From Misgurnus anguillicaudatus (lineage: Eukaryota; Chordata; Actinopteri; Cypriniformes; Cobitidae): 64,000 nucleotides of DNA. Numbering within the stretch: the first letter of the stretch is position 1; each line of letters begins with the position of its first letter. Where the stretch lies: NCBI RefSeq assembly GCF_027580225.2, contig NC_073352.2:35389501-35453500 (forward strand), in the 5' to 3' direction. Of this stretch, positions 12,561-25,456 are shown piece by piece. Both the position numbers and the translations under genes were made by a program. The notes under the pieces were generated by a model. That model ran no database searches and was not told the origin of the DNA. It worked only from the letters and a program-made list of their open reading frames with translations.

Positions 12561-12871
12561 AATGTCCTCTTTAAACCCTCTTACACGCAACTTTAAGCTA
12601 AATCCCAGAATGCTGCACTTCAAATTTATTATCAGCTACTTGAATGAAACATTGATGTTATTAACCTTGGAAGGAAAAAGCCTTGAGAACGTTTGCCAAA
12701 GTGCCCAGACTACAACAATACAATCAAGAGTCGAATTCAAACCACTTTATCATGTATGAAGTCAGGTAATTAAAATTAGTACAAACAAATGTATTTAAAA
12801 ATATTAATAAGTTTTAATAAACAAGAGGTGTTAATGTGTATGCAGTAAACTAAAAACAAAGCAGCACTTAC

Positions 12872-13006
12872 TCCAGAAACTACCAGCTCTCCTCCCAGAT
12901 TCTGCACTTCAGCTTTGACTTTACTGCAGATATTCAGCTGGTGACAGTACAGGGCGATACGCTGCAGATACGCCAACAGATCCTGCTTACACGCTGAATC
13001 TGGACA
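12872..13006 (-). CDS. ctnna1: alpha-E-catenin, exon 17 equivalent (residues ~767-811)
   Basis: The exon has 135 nt and 45 codons, from CPDSACKQDLLAYLQR to GGELVVSG. It contains the actin-facing helix. The residues equivalent to human Ile792 and Val796, implicated in F-actin contact, are both conserved in HQLNICSKVKAE. The acceptor is ttccttctgtag and the donor is TCTGGA followed by GTAAGT. Both edges are phase 0. Confidence 0.97.
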
Positions 13007-14569
13007 CTACAGAAGGAAACAAACAAAGAAACAAACATAAGAAAAAAACAAAGAGGAAATGATGCTGATGTGCAGTGAATGACAGAAACCTGATATCTAA
13101 ACAAATCTTCAACATTCTGCTTGTTTTGAGGATCTTTGACTTTTGTCTGTGGATACCCCAGCGTCTCCATGTTCACCTGTCCAACTACATGTAGCAGTCA
13201 AATTCATTCACTTCTCCATTATGACAGCTGAACTGAGGACAACAAAGACTCACGGCTCTGGAATCTCAAAACATTTCGAAGAAAACAAAACCTTCGTCTC
13301 TGATGTGCTGGCGATTTAATAGATTACTGGCGCGGTTACAAGTCATTTAAACAGTAAGAAGCATCAGTACTGACCAAACAATATTAATATCTCATCATAA
13401 CTCAGTCTCCAAAGAAACCATAAATAGCCCAGACTCATATCACTGTATTAAAACATTAAGTGCATCTGCTCATAATGACACAAAGCAAGCCTCCCGACAG
13501 TGTCTTTACGGTATATGAGGATAACTTATTGAAATAAAGCATCTGGTAAAGATGTCACATTTCCAATATTTGAAACAACAGCTAGATTTGCGCTGCATAT
13601 TTAAATTGCTTGGGGCTGTAAAGATGCTCACAGATGTCGTACACATTTGCTCTGTAAAGCAAAATGCACCAATTAAAATTCTAGTGCAAATGATTTTTAA
13701 GACTTTGGTTATACAGCAAAGTAAAATTGTGCTTAGTTAGCTATAATGTACAAACACGGAGGAAGAAAACCTTGAAATATTCATTAACATACTCATGAGG
13801 AAATGATGCCTGTAGACAGAGAGGGAATTGAAACACGAGGATCATTAAATCCTTTGATTATGCAGACGCAGGGAGATTTAAAGACTGTTTACGACACCTT
13901 ACAACTGTGCTTTCAAACAATGACTTTAGGATGACACGAACACTTTACTGCTTCATACTTTCATGAATCTGCTCTGTATTTACAACCTTTACATATTTAA
14001 TTCAAATAGAATTTAAGGGATTGTGTAAGTATATTACACCAATGAGCTCTCAGCATTAATGAAGCCAGTAACTCATGACACATTAAAACATGATGCCAAG
14101 CGTGCAGAGATGAGCCTTGAGCCAAACCTGAGATCAAAGATACAGCGGGTAGGTCAGGTCATCTTTACCATTACTTTATTAATACTCATCAGCATGTCTA
14201 TATAGAGAGAGACTGGAAGAGCTGAAGGCATGACATGAAGACACATCGTAAAAAGGAGGTGTGAGAAATAAGAAGAGTACGATGAGGAGTCTTCATCTTT
14301 CATGACACTTTGAGAATTAGCTGCCATCTGATCAAGGTCCCCTTTGCTTAATTTAACCCCCTGGGATCCGACCATTTTAAGACACTGGCAGAGATTCTGA
14401 CACGCTCTTGGTGAAGTATGCCAATACCGAAGGACGGACAAAAATAATGATTGACAAACAGTTGTGCCACCTCATCTGGATGATTTATTGGTTGGCATGT
14501 CATATCGTTTAAACAAACATCCTTCTTTTAAAGTATTCAGAATCACAACCCAACCTGATCTAGATCTGT

Positions 14570-14650
14570 AAACATGTAGAGCTCAACTGGTGGAGGGTCG
14601 TGGGTTTGATTGTCATCTGAACTCACATACTGATGTTGAATTGGAAATCG
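14570..14650 (+). mobile_element. tRNA-derived SINE relic
   Basis: A-box-like AGCTCAACTGGTGGAG and B-box-like GTGGGTTTGATTGTCA are followed by CATACTGATG. The tail is missing. Confidence 0.5.
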
Positions 14651-15112
14651 CATGCGAGCTGAATCATGGGACATGATCCTTATGCATCATACATATGCGA
14701 TCCGTTACACCCTTACTATCATGATATAAGATTTTGGTGATATCGGCCACCCTCATATGCATGAGTGTTATGCAACAAAATAAATAAAGGGCAAACAAGT
14801 GATTTTGAGACTTTAAGAGACAATATCGAATAAAAAACTATTTACGGCCGCTATAACTGCAGGATACTGTAAAGCATTTGTGCCAATGGTTGGAGGTGGG
14901 ATTAAACTCCCAGCGATTTACAAAGCAAAAGTCTTCCTGCCTACGAGGGATATTTTCATTTCTCACCCCTACATCTTGCCGGGGTCGCTTGTTGATCCGG
15001 CAAAAAGTCTGTTCGGTGCCAAGGCTTAGACAGATTTAGCGTTTATTTCGACCACTCCAGCTGGCTCAAAGCATTCTGGGAGTTGTAGTAAAGATTATCC
15101 AGCTGGGCGCAC

Positions 15113-15172
15113 ATCATCGTTCCCCAGCGTGAAGTCGGGATGTCTGAGTACAACTCGTCTCTCCCTGTAGCT
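15113..15172. repeat. short dispersed repeat, copy 2
   Basis: ATCATCGTTCCCCAGCGTG to CTCTCCCTGTAG pairs with 11385-11447. It sits in a locally GC-richer stretch with GGAGTTGTAGTA nearby. Confidence 0.7.
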
Positions 15173-15917
15173 TCATCATAAAGAGCCAGCAGGGGAACAG
15201 AAGTGTCCTTATTTAAAAACCCGGCCGGCGTGGACAGCCTGAGCGCCTGCCTCTCGTGCGCTTTACCGTTTCACCCTTTATTCCAGCAGTCATTAATAAA
15301 GCACCACATTTTTATCAATCACTAAGCTGCTTTCTTTTCCTACAGTGAGAGAGATCACTGCAAAGAAAGAGAGACAAACGGCAGAACCGAGGGAGAGAGA
15401 GAGCTGGTGGTGAATCCGAACAGAGCCCTGCTAAAATGAAACCTGTTAAGCATACCAATAAGAGGCTCGACTCCCGTTATAGACGCCTCCAATTGGCCCT
15501 TTTGAAAGCATCACTTGTGCACGTTCAGCTGCTGAATTCATCCAAGTCCAACAGGAAATGCAGCCAGTCTGATCCCACCACAACGCATGCGAATGCACCA
15601 TTTACACGTCTTTCCCTCTTTATTCCCTTAATGAGGTTTTTTAACACGTGTCCTTGCATGCGTGCAGTTCTGTCTGTGCAGAAATAAAGCTGCACTACTG
15701 CGGTGTCCGGTAAGTCCCTTATCAGGTCAAACCACATGCTGATTCTGCATTCATTCATCACTCCATGACTTCTGAGAGAGGCTTTTTCCTCGGAAACACG
15801 TACAGTTCATTCCCTAACCTTATATTCAACTCCACCTCCACACAAACTCATTTATATGCGACAACATCTCATTCAAAACAGCAGGCCAACAATCTATTCT
15901 GTACATAAAAAGTGTTG

Positions 15918-16010
15918 CTATGGCTCAACTGGTAGAAGACTGCATTAGCATGAGCAAGGTCATTTAACAGACATACTGATAAAATACATGAAAAACTGAA
16001 CGCAATGTAA
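15918..16010 (+). mobile_element. tRNA-derived SINE relic
   Basis: GCTATGGCTCAACTGGTAGA is A-box-like. The B box is eroded (AAGGTCATTTAACAG), and CATACTGATAAAATACATG and AATGTAAGTCACTTAAT follow as in the 48.8 kb SINE. Confidence 0.5.
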
Positions 16011-16854
16011 GTCACTTAATATAAAAATGTCTTCAAAATATATAAATGTTGATGAAAAAACATCAAAACAGCTGTTTCTGCTCAAGACAGAGAGGATAAC
16101 AGAAATTACATTTATCTTCAGAAGGGAATACATGATTTTATAATAATAGTTCCCAAAAGAATCAGCCAAACGCATCTATCAGTCCCTGCTTGTATACCAG
16201 GAGCTCAGATGCAAAACCACCCAATTTCATCATTCGCATCACAACAGGTATCAACAGGCACCCGTGCGGGGCGATGCGAATGATGAAATCGCTATTCACC
16301 TCAAACACGTCTTACCGCAAGTTGAAAATATTCAACTCAACACTTTTTATCAGGCTATTATGTTTAGGTTCAGTCATTTCACTTTAATGACAACGAAAAG
16401 TTCATTAGTCACTATTTGAAATGACTTTTCACAAATTTCCCTTCAGTCATTTCACTGTTATTTAACACATTTAAGGTACATCTTGTTATTTCACAAAGTT
16501 TTCACTGTCCTTTCAGAATAAATGTAAAAGGCTCAAAGTTCAGATAATATCCTAATATATTCTGTAAACCTCATTTAACAGAGTACAAAAAAATTATTCA
16601 CACTGTCATTCATACAATTCTTCTTCTTCTTCGCACTTAGAGGACTTTGCTGAATAATGACATTAGCGTTTAATGGATTCTGCCAACAAAGCTGTGTTTA
16701 TGAATGACTAAAGAAGTATTTGATGAACGTATTAATACATGCTGAGTGCATTCGGTCAATTAAATATTAGCTCACCTGTTTATTCACAAACAGCTAAAAC
16801 CAATAAATTCACCAGGACAAGCTCAAAACCTTTATAAGATGCTATATGAAACTA

Positions 16855-17527
16855 AGAGGCTGTTTACACTTGGCATTAACATGCGTTTTCATCGATCGGA
16901 TCACAAGTGGATGACGTTAATGCCAGGTGTAAACGATGTTCAAAACGTTTTGAGCTTGTCCACATTCAGAGGTAGTCGAAACCCCTTTCGATCGGATTGC
17001 GTTGTGTTCGAACAGCCACACGCGACCGCCTTCCCTCCGCCCATTTATCTAATCTGATGTACTGAACACAATGTTTTACATCTTTTCTGACTTCTGGAGT
17101 GAACACACGGTGAACAGTGCTATTTTTAGCCTTTCATTGATCAAATTAAAGCAGCTGATCTCCGCAGTTTCATTTTGCAAGCGTGTGAACGTTGCGCGAT
17201 CATATTTCATCAATTGTGCTGAAAATTCAGAGAAAGCTTTTACATATCCATGTACACAACACTGTGCAGCATGTTTACTTAAAACACAAGCAGCGGACTC
17301 AGACAAAATATTAGTTTGTGTCCATATAAACTCACCATTGCTTACATTCAAATGACAGCAGAGACACTCACCCACCGTCTCCACAGACCACCCCCTCACA
17401 GTATTCAGGACAGAAGCAGTCAAAAGAGACGGATTTAAATACCAGGTGTAAACATGATGTGTCTCTCTCGTCCACTTGTGATCCGATCGACAAAAACACA
17501 TTTTAATACCAAGTGTAAGCAGCCTCT
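16855..17527. mobile_element. 673-bp TIR element with ~60-bp termini
   Basis: The 5' end AGAGGCTGTTTACACTTGG..CGATCGGATCACAAGTGGA and the reverse complement of the 3' end (AGAGGCTGCTTACACTTGG..CGATCGGATCACAAGTGGA) match over about 60 nt. CCAGGTGTAAAC recurs internally in both orientations. The ORFs of up to 141 codons inside have no recognisable domain. Confidence 0.82.
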
Positions 17528-18314
17528 AAAAGTGGTTACCTTAACTGGACATCTTGGTTTTCACTTTCAAGAGTTTTTTTTCAAGGCTTTTACCTCTTAT
17601 AAGATTCCCTTTTATAGTAAAGCAAGCGTCATCTTTTACATATGAATTGTAATGGTTTCACCGTATTTCCATTTTCATGAATTTCTCTCTCTGTGAATGT
17701 GTGTAAATAATGCGCTTCTGTCCTCTAATATGAGAGTGAAACCACTGACTATCCTTGAGAAAAGTGTTCAAAACAAAACACCACCACCAAGATATGAGGA
17801 TTTCCACTGTCAGGAGCGATGAGCGGCAAAGAATGCAGGTGTTGAAAAATAACAGATTTCACACTTCAACGTTAAAAATATCCTGCTATAAAAGTGAGTA
17901 TGAAGGTCAGGCCACATCAGAGAAAATGTCATCCAGTCTGCTGAATTCTGCTCTAAATGGGTGAAGGAAGCAGAACAGCATGGGAAGAACTTTGACCTTT
18001 CATGGAGGAAAAATGCCAGTTTCTATTATTCACCGACACTACAGCATTTTAATGTAGACAAACCCTGATTATAAACACATCATCTCTTACTTATGCACAC
18101 TAAAGAGATCGGGAGATATGATAGTGTGCACTTCTCTTTAGAGAGAGGTCTAATGAACACAACAGATGACATATGGAGGTGATTAGACAATGAGAGCTAT
18201 TCTGTGAGAGATATGATTACCTGGTGTTTATATCAGTCCCAAACCACACAAAGTGTTAACCAGTCACCAAGCCAGTGTCTCTATGGTTTCATCTTCAAGA
18301 TCTTCTAGTTAAAG

Positions 18315-18470
18315 GGATAGTTATTCTTCTACTAGGAAAACTTCCATAGTAGGAAAAACAAATGGAATTCAATGGGTACCGTCAGCTGTATGCTTACCAT
18401 CATTTATCAAAATATCTTCATTTATCGCAATAATTCCATAATATTTGTTTTCCTACTATGGAAGTCAATG
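18315..18470. mobile_element. short hairpin element
   Basis: Arms CTTCCATAGTAGGAAAAACA (18341-18360) and TTGTTTTCCTACTATGGAAG (18445-18464) pair around a loop of about 80 nt. A TTAAAGGGATAGTT start precedes it, as in many fish TTAA elements. Confidence 0.6.
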
Positions 18471-20699
18471 GTTTATTATTTATATACAATTTAAATATAT
18501 AATTAAATACTTTGTATATTAATAGATCTTTTCTTTCCCTTTAATTCTCAGCGGGATGAGAGCGATGCATTAATCATGTTTAACATGAGCACTATTACTA
18601 TCGCCTAAATTCGCTCTTTCAAAACTCTGTTGGTTTTTGCACCTGGGTAAAAGCCTGAAGACAACAAATTGTAGACAAATATGAAAATCGTCTGGAAGAA
18701 GCAAACTTCACTTTCCATTTACACAACTGATGATGACAGTATTTGAGAATAAAGCAGGTGGAGAAACACACGGACTGTGACCTGTGAGACCGCAAACTTC
18801 ATCTTTCAACACATCTTCAAGTGTGATCTCATTCAAGATTGTATTTACAAGGTATGCAAGTGACATTCAAATACACAGCTGGAGCAAGAGGAAAATACAA
18901 CAACACGTATAGCCTGGCACATATCCATAAACTACAAAACCAATATTAAGGCGAATTGCACAAATGTATTCGCACAGAGGCGAAATGTAGCCCACACATC
19001 AGCATTCAGTGTATAAAATGGAAACGACAATGTACCAGAAGCAATCGAAGGTTCATTTTAAAAGCACCTGTTAATATCAAAGTCATTTTTTACCGAGATA
19101 AGATTCATCCGATTTTCTTTAATAGAGAGACGTCTAATGCACTCGGAGAAAAGAACGTCTCCTCATGTGGCTAATGTGTTTTATATTGCGTTTAAATGGT
19201 CTGGTGGTGCGCTTGTGTTTTTTTTAAATGTCTAAATATAAAGCCATCACGGACTACGGTGATCAATCAAGTGCCATTTGAAACAGAATGATGATCTTGC
19301 TTCTATGCCGCCCAATTACCCAAAGAGGACTCCCAATATTTGCCAGAGCCAATGCAGTCTTCAGTTTAATAATGTGTCCTGATCTACAGATCCTGATCAG
19401 AGGAAAACTTTAAACTCAATCCTGATGATGAAGATGTTTGAGGATTTATGATCATATTCTAACTGATGTGAATCTCTGATCAGTTGACAACTGAATCGCC
19501 AGTCAACATTACACCTGCCAGAAGACGATTCAATATCAGACCGTTACTCAAAAAGCATATTTATATTTCACATCGCTTGTGTTGAAACTATTACCCAGTT
19601 CTTTATATGGTTAAAGAAATCTCTTTCTGTGTGAATCTCAGGGAATTCTGGGATTTTGGGGAACTTTCCATGGAAATTACACAGGAATACATGTACATTT
19701 TGGCACATGGTTTAAAATGAGTCACAAGTTGAGGAAGATAATGTTTGTGTGAGATGCAGTTTGTAAATTTTACAAATAATTTCCTTTAATTCCTTAAGTT
19801 TTGCAATGTAACCTGTGATACCTTTATTGATGTGCATTTCACTGAACATGAAACTGACCTTGTTAAAACCAAATGAGGTGCCTAACCAGAAAACATTTTT
19901 GTAAAAGTTTTAGAACAAGACTATAAAGTCCAGAAACGCATCCTAACAAAGAAAACTCACTGGGATTCAGACGAAGCTCTTGTATTGATTTCAAGACCTA
20001 AAAGATTTGCTGGATGACACCTGTGGAGAGCAATTTTTAAAAGGTGCTACAGAATCTGTAGTGAGATAAAAACGCCCGAGCCCTTCAAGTACTTTTTGTT
20101 CTTCAGCCACGCTACTATTTATTTGGCCTTGAGCTCGGGTCTCCGTCATGCTTGGAGATTGAACTTTCAAGCCTCAGTTTTTCTTTAAATAGCAAACTGA
20201 AAGAGAAAACTCCAATGGGCAACTGTTCCTAGGATTCTGCATATGGCTGGGCTTCTGCTATATCTTGAAATCCATATTTCTGAAATTTTGGGATGAATGT
20301 CCATATATGATAAATATATCAGTTTTATTCAAAATGCAATAAATGTTTACATGCAAGTCAAAGCATTATGTCATGATCGGCTTTACTGAAACGGAGTATG
20401 ATGAAAATAAAATTAGACAGGTGAAGAAAAATACACAAAAGCTAATTGGAAAGCTTACATCTGACCTCACAGTATCCGATGCAAAAATGAAGAGGTAAAT
20501 CCATGTAATATTTAATTTGCCTTTACATCACAGTAATTCAGAGACAAATGGTCAAGGGTTTAAATACTTTGGTATGAATATCTTTATAGGCAATATGTGT
20601 GACCCTTGCTGTCAAAATGAGTATGAATGCACAAAATCAAGTTTTGAGCTAGAGGCAACAGAAACTATAACTATATCAATTTTGGTGGAAACTGAGGTT

Positions 20700-20935
20700 T
20701 TCATAAAAATAAGTACATTAAGCCCTTGTCTAGCGATCTCAATGCGCTAAATAGTCAAACATCTTTAATGATCTTTATTTGTATGTTTTCAGAGAGGTGT
20801 ATTGTCTTAAATGCTCAAATCTAATACAAAGATGCGTCTCCATCCACATGTGCGTCTGATATTTTGGTTTTGGTTTAAAACATGGAGGAATTAGAAAATA
20901 AAGCACAGGACTTGCTTGATGTTAAAATAATTGGG
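20700..20935. mobile_element. partial second copy of the 8.1 kb hAT-like element
   Basis: It aligns with 8225-8450 through the blocks AGAGAGGTGTAT..CTTAAAT, AAGATGCGTCTCCATCCAC, TTTTGGTTT and AGGACTTGCTT. Both termini are eroded. It lies in ctnna1 intron 16. Confidence 0.7.
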
Positions 20936-22650
20936 TTACTCACTAAAATATGGTGCAAACACAACATTTTTGTCATCATTTACTATATTCCCCAAAGTAA
21001 ATCATCAGACTGAACAAATTCATTCACTTTGTGCATTAAAATGTGAATACATTAATGTAAATACATCAAAATTAATTTTGCTGTCACAATCATCTTCAAA
21101 CAAGTGTAGCTGTGTCACTTTCTGCCAGATTCCAACAAATCATACATCATTTTGAAGTTTATTTAATAGAGAATGTCAAAATATAAACTCATTTTTGGAA
21201 ATTTGCTCATTCTGACTAATTTTGCCAGCACTGGTCACATTTATATTCAGATATGTAAAATATGCCAATTAATACAGCCAAGGCAAATTCACATTGGAAA
21301 TATCACAACAAGCCACAGGAATACAAATAACTAATCAGCCATTAGGACATAAAAGCAAAAGAGTACAGACTGGTGGATGTCCTCTAAGGTACGGCTAAGA
21401 TGAAAATAAGTGTGGTCTCTTAGATTTTTTCCTCGTCCACTGTAGAGGTAAATTTACAGGCCTGTCACTGTTAAGCAGCCACGGGCGAGAGCTGGGAATA
21501 ATCCAACCTCTGCCGGAGCCTTTGGATCACTATAAATCTTCCCTGATTGAATGTAAATCGGAAAAGTACACTACCTATGTCAGTATAGATCACCACATAA
21601 AGCTTGTGCGTTGCCACCCGCAGTCCTGCCACCATGCATGACTGTGTGTCTGTTTAATGCCCTCATGTATGTGTGCGTGTAACGTACATGGGTGTTTATT
21701 TATGGATGGTGAGGTGGCTCACACATTTACATTATAAATCTCAATTACACAGCGTTATTTCATTAGATAAAACCCTCGTAAGACGCCCCCTTTAAGGTAT
21801 TTGCCTGTAAATTCTTAATAAACCGCAGTGCAGACCTTTGTGTGGCCATGACCTAAATCCTGCATCTTCATCTCTGCACTACATTCATTCCTTTAAACTT
21901 TAATCAAGCTCTGTTACAGCCATTCAAACTATTCTTGAATATATCTGTCAGCACCCTAAAAAGAAACAAACCCTCTGTGTCTCTGTACAACAGTGTTATG
22001 AATCGCTTGTACGGCAAGATGGTTTCTATACACCTGAAGGGTAAAGTCTGATTCACAGATAAGATGTACCACCCGTGGATTTTTAAAAGACCTCTATTCA
22101 GTCGCACCATTTGCTTGGGTACCTCTGTCTTGTCTGCATCTTTGGTTGCCCTTAAAAAGCAGAGGAGTACATTTGTCGCATCCTTATTTTGATTAGACAG
22201 GTTTAAGAGTCAAGCCAGCTGGGACATTTATGTTGCCGTTTCTTTGCTGGCTCAAAGTAATAGCCGACTTATGCTATGCTCTTTTTAAATGTCTTTCCCA
22301 GTCCCAATTTAAACCACCTACATGGACCAGGTTTCAAAACGATGTTTAAATTTAAATAAAATAATTAATTTACACAAAATACTATGAAAATATCAATATT
22401 ACATATTAATATTTTTGGGCCTGTGACCACTACAGACGCGGCTTTTGTGTTTTACGGTGTCTGTCTGCAATCTCAGCCGTTAAATAAGCACATTTCAATG
22501 ACATGACAAACTAGACAAGCAGACAGGAGTGATGCTTTGGCCCACCATTGTGTATTCTGTGACAGGCCTTTGATATGACAAACAAGAAAAAGAAAGGGAG
22601 AGCACGCGAGTGAGGGTGCGAGGGAGAGAGCGTGTGCGAGTGAGCGTGCA

Positions 22651-23344
22651 AGAGAGAGAACATGCGAGTGAGCGTGCGAGAGAGAGAGAACATGCGAGTG
22701 AGCGTGCGAGAGAGAGAGAACATGCGAGTGAGCGTGCGAGAGAGAGAGAACATGCGAGTGAGCGTGCGAGAGAGAGAGAACATGCGAGTGAGCGTGCGAG
22801 AGAGAGAGAACATGCGAGTGAGCGTGCGAGAGAGAGAGAACATGCGAGTGAGCGTGCGAGAGAGAGAGAACATGCGAGTGAGCGTGCGAGAGAGAGAGAA
22901 CATGCGAGTGAGCGTGCGAGAGAGAGAGAACATGCGAGTGAGCGTGCGAGAGAGAGAGAACATGCGAGTGAGCGTGCGAGAGAGAGAGAACATGCGAGTG
23001 AGCGTGCGAGAGAGAGAGAACATGCGAGTGAGCGTGCGAGAGAGAGAGAACATGCGAGTGAGCGTGCGAGAGAGAGAGAACATGCGAGTGAGCGTGCGAG
23101 AGAGAGAGAACATGCGAGTGAGCGTGCGAGAGTACGCGTGCGGGTGTGCGTGCGAGAGTACGCGTGCGGGTGTGCGTGCGAGAGTACGCGTGCGGGTGTG
23201 CGTGCGAGAGTACGCGTGCGGGTGTGCGTGCGAGAGTACGCGTGCGGGTGTGCGAGAGTACGCGTGCGGGTGTGCGAGAGTACGCGTGCGGGTGTGCGAG
23301 AGTACGCGTGCGGGTGTGCGAGAGTACGCGTGCGGGTGTGCGAG
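22651..23344. repeat. three-tier VNTR (16 x 30 bp, 4 x 26 bp, 5 x 22 bp)
   Basis: From 22651 to 23130 there are 16 perfect copies of a 30-bp unit built from AGAGAGAGAA plus CATGCGAGTGAGCGTGCGAG. They pass directly into four perfect 26-bp units (AGTACGCGTGCGGGTG plus TGCGTGCGAG, 23131-23234). Five perfect 22-bp units follow that lack one GTGC step (23235-23344). Imperfect GA/GTGCGAG sequence flanks on both sides (22590-22650, 23345-23510). The unit lacks stops in several frames, so long open frames on both strands are artefacts. It lies in ctnna1 intron 16. Confidence 0.97.
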
Positions 23345-25350
23345 AGTGCAAGTGAGTGTGCGGGACAGAAAGCACACGCGCAATTGAGTGTGCGAGAGAG
23401 AGCGCATGCGTGCAAGTGAGCATGCGAGACAGAGAGAGAGAGTGCGTGCACGCGAGTAAGTGTGCAAGAGGGAGAGAGAGAGTGAGTGGGGGTGTGTGAC
23501 AGAGAGACTGGGTAAATGAGTGTCATGATTATTTGCTTTCCATCCTTCCTCAGGCTCCTCTAAATCTGATGAATCATCCTTCAGTGTGAGACACTGCCTC
23601 CTTTGTAAGTTTTTTGCCTCGTCTGCACAGGAAGGTTTGAGGATCAGTCTAAATATAGTCCTGAGTAAATATATATATAAAAAAGCTGCCACCTGGTAAT
23701 TACGCTGCTAATTAAAGACGAATCACACTTAATAGATTCAGGTCTCACACGGGGCTTTCCGTACCTCTCACATTTCGTTCACCTACTGCCCTTAATTCCT
23801 TCATTCTCAGTCAGGACAGGATAAACCCAGAGCTGGTTTCACTTGGGGGAGGGATGCACACATTTAAAAGCACTCAAGCAGACCCATTTTACACAGTCGA
23901 TGCACACTTAACTTATTCATGCATGTAGCACTTCAGACTATTCAATTCCCCCAATTATTAATCTACATACAAATCAATTCCACTACTAAACCAAATGTGG
24001 GATTATAACAAGAGAACGCAATTTACTTAACATGTGAGCAGAACCTGCGCAGCACCCATCTGTTTTCTGCAGAGAATTATCATTGTATTCACCACACTGA
24101 ATAAGCAACATCAAAGACAACGCTGGCTATGAAAGCTCTTACAGTCTCTGAACCGGACATTTTGTATTCCTCTCCAATTGGGTCAGCACAGGTAGCTTTA
24201 CTAGCGACTTGAAAAGTGGAGCTGCGGCTTGCCGGATCAAAGTCTGATCTAAATAAAATATCAAAAGTGTGAAGCTGCAGTTCCCACGAAGACTGCTTAT
24301 TATGCGAGATTATGTTCAAGGAATCTTTTTGAAAGCGTACTGCAGATGTTCGCTGGCACGGCTAATTAACGGCCACAAATGGGATAATGCAGCGTATCTT
24401 CACGTCCTTTGGACCCTACACTGCAGTGGATGGGTAAAAACCATTGAACCGGACACAGGGATTTAATACTTAGCACATCCCAGACCTTTACAAGGTCACA
24501 CCGTTCTCTGTGCTAGTTTGTTAGCATTGCACTGAAATAATGCAAGTGTCTTATAGATCTTAAAATCATACCCTGAGTGCGCCATTTAGATGTCACCTGG
24601 TAATTTTCATGCCAGCTAGCGCAGCATGATGCGTGAGTTTAATTAAATGACAAACCGAGAGGCCTTCACGGTGGGGTGAGTAATGGCCGACGATTTTGTT
24701 GTGCAAAACCCTTTCCCTAGTTCACAATGTTCCTTTCTATTGAGAAAAAACTAAGCACATGCCACTGTTTGATGTTCACTGAAGTTCTTTCAATATTATT
24801 TTCACAAAGCTTGAGAAATAAAAGTGTTTCCAGGAAAATAAAGTGTTGGACTACGGGGATTAAATTCACAGCAGCCCCATAGTATGAATTGTACAATCAA
24901 AGACTTGATTATCATTTCAAAATGTTTCTAGCATTTTTAGGTCACCTGATGCAAGTAATTAACAATTATTATTTGAAGCAGTATGAACTAAAACCTCACA
25001 GAAACACCTCAATATGCATCTGCTCCCAAATATAAGAGGTGTTCCTTTCCAATAATGTTGGGATAACACTCCTAATATCTCTTGATTTAATTTTTTTACT
25101 ATTTATCTCAACAAAAAAAAAAAACTATACGTTAGCACTCCTAAGTACATGGGTCTTTCCTTGGCATCTGTTTATGTAAACAGCGTCATTTTGCAATCGT
25201 GTTTAATCTACATATAGAAAATACCGCTATTTGTGCAAATCTGCAATGGAAACGTAACTACAGTAGGGCCTTATAAGCATTTGATGTGTTTAGTAAAACA
25301 CAAGAGCATGATTAATTCACCAACCAGTGATGTAGTTTTGTTAAACTTAC

Positions 25351-25456
25351 TTGATCTGCTATTGCACGGCCCAGCTTGTCCATTCTTGAGCCGGCTTCAG
25401 CAATCTTCTTTGCAGCACTGATCACGTCTGAAGTGTTTTTGAGTGGTCCTTTACCC
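25351..25456 (-). CDS. ctnna1: alpha-E-catenin, exon 16 equivalent (residues ~731-766)
   Basis: The exon has 106 nt. The first base completes Arg731, then 35 codons follow: GKGPLKNTSDVISAAKK to MDKLGRAIADQ. This is the second part of the actin-binding bundle. The acceptor is tttttcctag and the donor is CAA followed by GTAAGT. The last residues read AIADQ where human has TIADH. A second ORF runs through this stretch on the opposite strand and is only a shadow. Confidence 0.97.

Larger units (their letters stand above)
10787..12871 (-). other. ctnna1 intron 17
   Basis: A 2,085-nt intron, GTAAGT to tttccattttcag. It holds an inverted pair of diverged DNA elements around a GA-rich simple repeat. 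Nothing else is recognised. Confidence 0.9.
13007..25350 (-). other. ctnna1 intron 16
   Basis: The largest intron, 12,344 nt, GTAAGT to ttccttctgtag. It contains two SINE relics, the 673-bp TIR element, a hairpin element, a hAT-like fragment and the VNTR. 18.5-20.7 kb, 21.0-22.5 kb and 23.6-25.3 kb show no recognised element and could hold regulatory sequence, but none is demonstrable here. Confidence 0.9.

Noticed and set aside
17076..17501. 141-codon minus-strand frame
   Set aside because: It lies inside the 673-bp TIR element, with no transposase motif.
22651..23344. CRISPR-like regular repeat array
   Set aside because: Units are directly tandem with no unique spacers, and the DNA is vertebrate.
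22473..23692. Several open frames of 240-390 codons on both strands
   Set aside because: They run through 30-bp repeat units lacking stops; products are low-complexity (HASERARERE, SLSHAHSH) and exist on both strands at once.
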